DNA of 18,174 nt, from NCBI GenBank assembly GCA_039807745.1, contig JBDHRV010000069.1, positions 1 through 18,174 of the forward strand. The letters are read 5' to 3'. The stretch's first letter is position 1. Every line of letters begins with the position of its first letter. This document shows positions 15,559-18,174 of this stretch, piece by piece. The notes under the pieces were generated by a model. It was not told the origin of the DNA. It ran no database searches and saw only the letters and a program-made list of their open reading frames with translations. Both the position numbers and the translations under genes were made by a program. The stretch comes from JAEUMW01 sp039807745 (GTDB lineage: Bacteria; Pseudomonadota; Gammaproteobacteria; Burkholderiales; JAEUMW01).

Positions 15559-16143
15559 ATGAATTGTTCAAGATTGACGAGCTGGATCGGCGCGGGTGTC
15601 GGCACTCTTCTCGTGCTCGGATGCGCGACGCCTCACCACGCGCCGAAGACGGACGCCGCGACCTCTGCCGCCGCACTCACGGTGAAGGAAGTCGACGCAG
15701 CACAGCAGGCGTGGTGCGACGGATTGCTCAGCATCGCCAAGGCGCACGCGGAGGGTCGCGACTACAAGCCGATCGCCGCGGCAGTGCTCTCGAACAATTA
15801 CAACTACGACTACGGGAAGGTGCTGTTCCGGCCCACGCTCACCTTTGGCGAGCAGACCTTCCGGATGGACCGCGAGGCCGCCGCGGCGTACTTCATCGGC
15901 GGCAACCCGAAGTTCCCGAACGACAGCGGGTTCGCGCTCAAGCCCTGGGTCGGCTGCCGCTACACGAACGCGGGCGTGCTGATCGATGGCGACTTCGCGG
16001 CGACGATGGGCAACGTCTACCTGACCGATGCCAAGGGCAACGTGACGACGGTGGACAAGCTCTTCGTCTTCCGCCGCGGCAGCGACGGCAAGCTCAGAAT
16101 CATCGTGCACAAATCGGCGCTGCCGAACCCGGTTCCGAAGTGA
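15559..16143 (+). CDS. Predicted lipoprotein (194 aa), SnoaL/NTF2-like type
   Basis: The N-terminus is a lipoprotein-like signal: M-N-C-S-R, a hydrophobic stretch, then L-V-L-G-C-A-T-P with the candidate acylated cysteine at 22 (the lipobox is imperfect, leucine at -2). The mature part has A-A-Q-Q-A-W-C-D-G-L-L-S-I (48-60), Y-D-Y-G-K-V-L-F-R-P-T-L (83-94), Y-F-I-G-G-N (111-116), G-F-A-L-K-P-W-V-G-C-R-Y (124-135) and M-G-N-V-Y-L-T-D (150-157). This pattern resembles exported proteins that databases often call 'phosphoribosyl-AMP cyclohydrolase' without metal-binding residues to support it; the fold looks like a small NTF2/SnoaL-like domain. I assign no activity. AGGA precedes the ATG. It is followed after 53 nt by the outer-membrane protein gene. 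Confidence 0.75.
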   Translation: MNCSRLTSWIGAGVGTLLVLGCATPHHAPKTDAATSAAALTVKEVDAAQQAWCDGLLSIAKAHAEGRDYKPIAAAVLSNNYNYDYGKVLFRPTLTFGEQTFRMDREAAAAYFIGGNPKFPNDSGFALKPWVGCRYTNAGVLIDGDFAATMGNVYLTDAKGNVTTVDKLFVFRRGSDGKLRIIVHKSALPNPVPK

Positions 16144-16196
16144 ACGCTGTGGCCTTGCCAGCGATCGTGTCGTGATCAACCCCGAAGGAGGTGTGC

Positions 16197-17153
16197 ATGA
16201 AGCTTTCATTGCGGCATAGCTTGTTCGTGACGGCGCTTGCGGCGCTGTTGGCGGCTACCGGTGCCGCCCGGGCCGCCGGCTACCTGGACCCCGTCGTAGA
16301 CACTTCGGTACCGGGGGGCGCGGCTGGACAACTGCAGCCCTTCGTCTCGATCACGCCGGTCTACCAGGGCAATGCGGACCTCGACAGCGGCGGTGATTTC
16401 AGCGCGCGCGGCGTGATCCTGCGCGGCGGGGCCGCCTACGATTTCGGCGGCGGCACGCGCGCCGGCCGGCCTCACCCTCAACTACGACTACCTCGACTAC
16501 TCGTTCTCGAGTCCGAGTTCGTTGGGGCTGACCCCGCCGTGGGGCATCGTTCAGCGCTACGGCTTCAGCGTTCCGCTGTCGTTCCAGGTCTGGGATGACT
16601 GGAGCATCGGTTTCGCGCCCTCGGTCGATTGGGTCAGGGAAAACGGTGCGAGCAACAGCGATTCGGTCGTTTGGGGCGCGCTCGTCTCGGGCACCAAACG
16701 CTTCGACGATGGCAACCGTCTCGGCCTGGGGGTCGGGGTATACGACCGCATCGACACGACCGCCGTGTTCCCTTTCCTGATCGTGGATTGGCGCCTGGGC
16801 GACCGCTGGCGGGTGATCAACCCGCTGCCGAGCGGGCCGACCGGTCCTGCCGGCCTCGAGCTCGACTACCAGTTCGACGGTGGCTGGACCGCGGGTGTGG
16901 GCGCGGCGTGGCGGGTGCTGCGCTTTCGCCTGAGCGACGCCGGCCCGACGCCGAACGGCATCGGCGAGGAGCGCGGGGCGCCGATCTTCCTGCGCGTCAC
17001 CCGCAACTTCAGCGATCAGATGGCGCTGCACCTCTATGGCGGCGTCGTCGTGGCCGGGAAGCTGCGTCTCGAGAACTCATCCGGCGGCCTGTTGCGCGAG
17101 GACGACTTCGACGCGGCGCCCCTCTTCGGCGCGTGGTGGTGGCGCCCGGTTAA
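16197..17153 (+). pseudogene. Outer-membrane beta-barrel protein (DUF6268-like), frameshifted and with disrupted 3' end
   Basis: The start ATG 16197 follows a strong AAGGAGG and encodes a signal peptide (K-L-S-L-R-H then hydrophobic core, A-A-R-A/A cleavage near residue 26) and an early barrel strand (F-V-S-I-T-P-V-Y-Q-G). The frame is good until about 16465 (G-G-G-T-R-A-G), where reading must move by +1 nt to continue as L-T-L-N-Y-D-Y-L-D-Y-S and T-P-P-W-G-I-V-Q-R-Y. One surplus base in the GCCGGCCGGCC run would explain it. The second frame carries the rest of the barrel to E-D-D-F-D-A-A-P-L-F-G-A at about 17133, but then runs on as W-W-W-R-P without the usual aromatic C-terminus, staying open to 17331 inside hicB. 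A stop in the original frame is TAA 17151-17153. Either a true decayed gene or base-call errors; the uninterrupted frame otherwise looks well preserved. Confidence 0.7.
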
Positions 17154-17167
17154 CGGCAGCGTTGGGC
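17147..17167 (+). repeat. attC-like right half-site (L'-R' arrangement) upstream of hicBA
   Basis: The segment contains GGTTAAC, then GGCAGC, then GTTGGGC (17161-17167). GTTGGGC fits the integron R' core consensus GTTRRRY, and TTAAC-N3-AGCGTTRG is the arrangement seen at the right end of many attC sites. Its inverted partner lies at 17666-17686. No matching left half is visible in the 120 nt upstream, so a full attC is not present. Confidence 0.35.
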
Positions 17168-17176
17168 CTCTCACGT

Positions 17177-17205
17177 TTGCGCTGTGTCCCTGCCGGAAGG
17201 ATAAT
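17177..17205 (+). promoter_or_regulatory. Candidate sigma70 promoter for hicBA
   Basis: GATAAT at 17200-17205 matches five of six bases of the -10 consensus. A weak -35, TTGCGC (17177-17182), sits 17 nt upstream. The hicB ATG at 17228 follows, with GGAG at 17217-17220. This is the most A/T-rich spot in the area and lies directly inside the attC-like left boundary, so the module would carry its own promoter. Confidence 0.45.
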
Positions 17206-17227
17206 TTGCAGCCATTGGAGACGCCTC

Positions 17228-17437
17228 ATGCGCAACTTTTCCGCAGTGATCGAACGCGACCCCGACACGGGACTTTTCGTGGGTTTCGTCCCGGGCTTTC
17301 CTGGCGCCCATTCGCAGGGTTCAACGCTTGATGAACTGAACGTCAACCTGCGAGAAGTCATTTCCATGCTCTTGGAAGATGGCGAACCAGTTCTCGAGTC
17401 GGAGTTCATTGGGGTGCAAAACGTCGTCGTCGCTTGA
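17228..17437 (+). CDS. hicB: HicB-family antitoxin (short form, 69 aa)
   Basis: Antitoxin partner that binds HicA and usually autoregulates the operon. The partial RNase H-like HicB domain is visible: F-S-A-V-I-E-R-D-P-D-T-G-L-F-V-G-F (4-20), P-G-F-P-G-A-H-S-Q-G-S-T-L-D-E-L (22-37) and a helix with L-R-E-V-I-S-M-L-L-E-D-G (41-52). At 69 aa it lacks the C-terminal helix-turn-helix or ribbon-helix-helix DNA-binding domain of longer HicB proteins. The start is set by GGAG 7 nt upstream; longer in-frame reading into the barrel gene has no ribosome site. Third codon positions contain visibly more A/T than the neighbours, suggesting acquisition. Order is antitoxin first, with hicA 3 nt downstream, the reverse of the classical hicAB order. 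Confidence 0.9.
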   Translation: MRNFSAVIERDPDTGLFVGFVPGFPGAHSQGSTLDELNVNLREVISMLLEDGEPVLESEFIGVQNVVVA

Positions 17438-17440
17438 AGC

Positions 17441-17665
17441 GTGGGAAATGTCCCGGTCCTGAAGCCGGCTGAGGTTGTCGCCATTTTGCACAAGCTTGGT
17501 TTCACGGAAGTGCGGCAACGTGGTTCGCACAAGCAGTTTCGCGATAGTTCTGGACGCTCCACCACTGTTCCATTTCATTCCGGTCGCGACATCGCGCCGA
17601 CTCTACTGCGGCAAATCGCCAAAGACATTGGTCTCACCATCTCGGAGTTGCTCGAGCATCGGTAG
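17441..17665 (+). CDS. hicA: HicA-family mRNA interferase toxin (74 aa)
   Basis: Small double-stranded RNA-binding-fold toxin that cleaves mRNA when released from HicB. Motifs: V-V-A-I-L-H-K-L-G-F (12-21), the catalytic histidine in R-G-S-H-K-Q-F (H30), V-P-F-H-S-G-R-D-I (43-51) and the C-terminal helix L-L-R-Q-I-A-K-D-I-G-L (55-65). Length is normal. The start is taken as GTG 17441, three nt after the hicB stop and without its own ribosome site, so translation is probably coupled to hicB. The ATG at 17448 is out of frame. The stop TAG (17663-17665) is followed immediately by the GCCCAAC of the second attC-like half-site, an arrangement common in integron gene cassettes. Confidence 0.92.
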   Translation: MGNVPVLKPAEVVAILHKLGFTEVRQRGSHKQFRDSSGRSTTVPFHSGRDIAPTLLRQIAKDIGLTISELLEHR

Positions 17666-17686
17666 GCCCAACTCGGCGCTCAACCC
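17666..17686 (+). repeat. attC-like left half-site (R''-L'' arrangement) abutting the hicA stop
   Basis: GCCCAAC (17666-17672) fits the R'' consensus RYYYAAC and is the exact reverse complement of GTTGGGC at 17161-17167. After a short spacer comes CTCAACC, the partner of the GGTTAAC region of the first half-site. By eye, 15 of 21 positions of the two halves agree in inverted orientation. A degenerate right half may exist at 17806-17824 (GGGTTG ... TTTGGGTT), but it does not match GTTRRRY exactly. The rest of the 162-nt gap to the hydrolase stop shows no gene that I can support. Confidence 0.35.
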
Positions 17687-17827
17687 ACCAAGGCTGCCGG
17701 AGCCAATCGAATATGGGGTGCAGGACAGGCTGCTGCAGCAATACCGTCCCATCTTAGCCACAGCGGGGCACCGCTTCTGGCGAAGGAGACCTCCCAAGAT
17801 CCCTTGGGTTGCCCTCTTTGGGTTCTG

Positions 17828-18174
17828 CTAATGCAGCCGCAGGATGCGCCGCAGTTCGAGGATCGCCTCGGGCGTCTCCTGCACGCTATGCCAGGACTCG
17901 ATCACCTTCTCCGACGTGGCGCCGGGCAGATGCGCGCTGCGAAACGGCACGACGCCATCGTTGGAGTCATCGAGCGCACGACCGGGCGTGTGGTTCGCGA
18001 TGATCGAGTGGTACTGCACGCCGGCGGCGATCGGCATGGTATCGGCAAGGCGCAGGAACAAGCTCTGGTCGCTCAGATTCTCGATGCTGTTCGGCACGCG
18101 CAGTGACGCGGCGCCGGGCTGATCGCCCGCGATCGCGGCGAGGTTGCGGTTGAGATCGGTGAGGGTGTCGAGCA
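17828..18174 (-). CDS. Alpha/beta hydrolase, C-terminal part (5' end outside window)
   Basis: The frame is open from the right edge to TAG at 17830-17828, about 114 residues. It contains Y-H-S-I-I-A-N-H-T-P-G-R then D-S-N-D-G-V-V-P-F-R-S-A-H-L-P-G-A, and E-S-W-H-S-V-Q-E-T-P-E-A-I-L-E-L-R-R-I-L. In lipase-like alpha/beta hydrolases of this type the S-x-D-G-V-V-P segment holds the catalytic acid and the W-H-S / G-H-S segment the catalytic histidine. The nucleophile serine elbow lies outside the window, so activity and signal peptide cannot be judged. A GTG at 18097 could be mistaken for a start, but in-frame coding sequence (L-D-T-L-T-D-L-N-R-N-L) continues upstream of it. It is convergent with hicBA. 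Confidence 0.8.
   Translation of the reverse strand, partial: LDTLTDLNRNLAAIAGDQPGAASLRVPNSIENLSDQSLFLRLADTMPIAAGVQYHSIIANHTPGRALDDSNDGVVPFRSAHLPGATSEKVIESWHSVQETPEAILELRRILRLH

Noticed and set aside
17154..17331. C-terminal continuation of the barrel protein frame to 17331
   Set aside because: It overlaps the real hicB gene out of frame and has no barrel character; treated as run-on of a disrupted gene.
17806..17824. Complete attC site downstream of hicA using GGGTTG...TTTGGGTT as right half
   Set aside because: The would-be core lacks the invariant G of GTTRRRY and the interior does not pair well by eye, so only a half-site is claimed.

Overview
The window is GC-rich, with strong G/C preference at third codon positions, densely packed genes, short intergenic gaps and Shine-Dalgarno-led starts. 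Protein content (outer-membrane beta-barrel, lipoprotein, proteobacterial-type SLC13/TrkA-C permease, single-chain Fe-S serine dehydratase) points to a Gram-negative proteobacterium, most likely a betaproteobacterium. That lineage is an inference from gene style; there is no rRNA or marker gene here. No tRNA, rRNA, CRISPR array or insertion sequence was seen.

Left end (1-480, + strand): the C-terminal end of an L-lactate/malate dehydrogenase, then a small unrecognised ORF. Main block (480-9494, all - strand, read right to left): phosphate acetyl/butyryltransferase, acetate kinase (ATGA overlap), pyruvate formate-lyase, its radical-SAM activase, Fe-S L-serine dehydratase, RidA deaminase, ACT-domain threonine dehydratase and a DUF1269 protein. 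Together these form a complete fermentative route: serine -> pyruvate and threonine -> 2-oxobutyrate (dehydratases, with RidA clearing the reactive enamine/imine), then CoA-dependent cleavage to acetyl- or propionyl-CoA plus formate (PFL and activase), then acyl-phosphate and ATP (phosphotransacylase and kinase). Gene content closely parallels the enterobacterial tdc operon, but the order differs, a PFL activase and phosphotransacylase are built in, and the dehydratase carries an ACT domain. Hairpins in the 122-nt gap between ackA and pflB suggest the block is at least two transcription units.

Middle (9653-15429, + strand, divergent from the fermentation block across a 158-nt shared upstream region): an SLC13-type permease with two cytosolic TrkA-C domains, a P2-type cation ATPase whose M5/M6 cation-site acidic residues are neutral, and a protein I assign to the bacterial release-factor-like (baeRF) family. 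These look like one operon.

Right end (15559-18174): a predicted lipoprotein, then an outer-membrane beta-barrel protein (DUF6268-like) broken by a frameshift and with an abnormal 3' end, then a compact hicB-hicA toxin-antitoxin pair. The pair is bounded by two short, mutually inverted sequences resembling the two halves of an integron attC recombination site, one of them directly abutting the hicA stop codon. The C-terminal part of an alpha/beta hydrolase runs off the right edge on the - strand. The most interesting points are the tdc-like fermentation island, the unusual P-type ATPase beside a baeRF gene, and the possible integron-cassette origin of the hicBA module.
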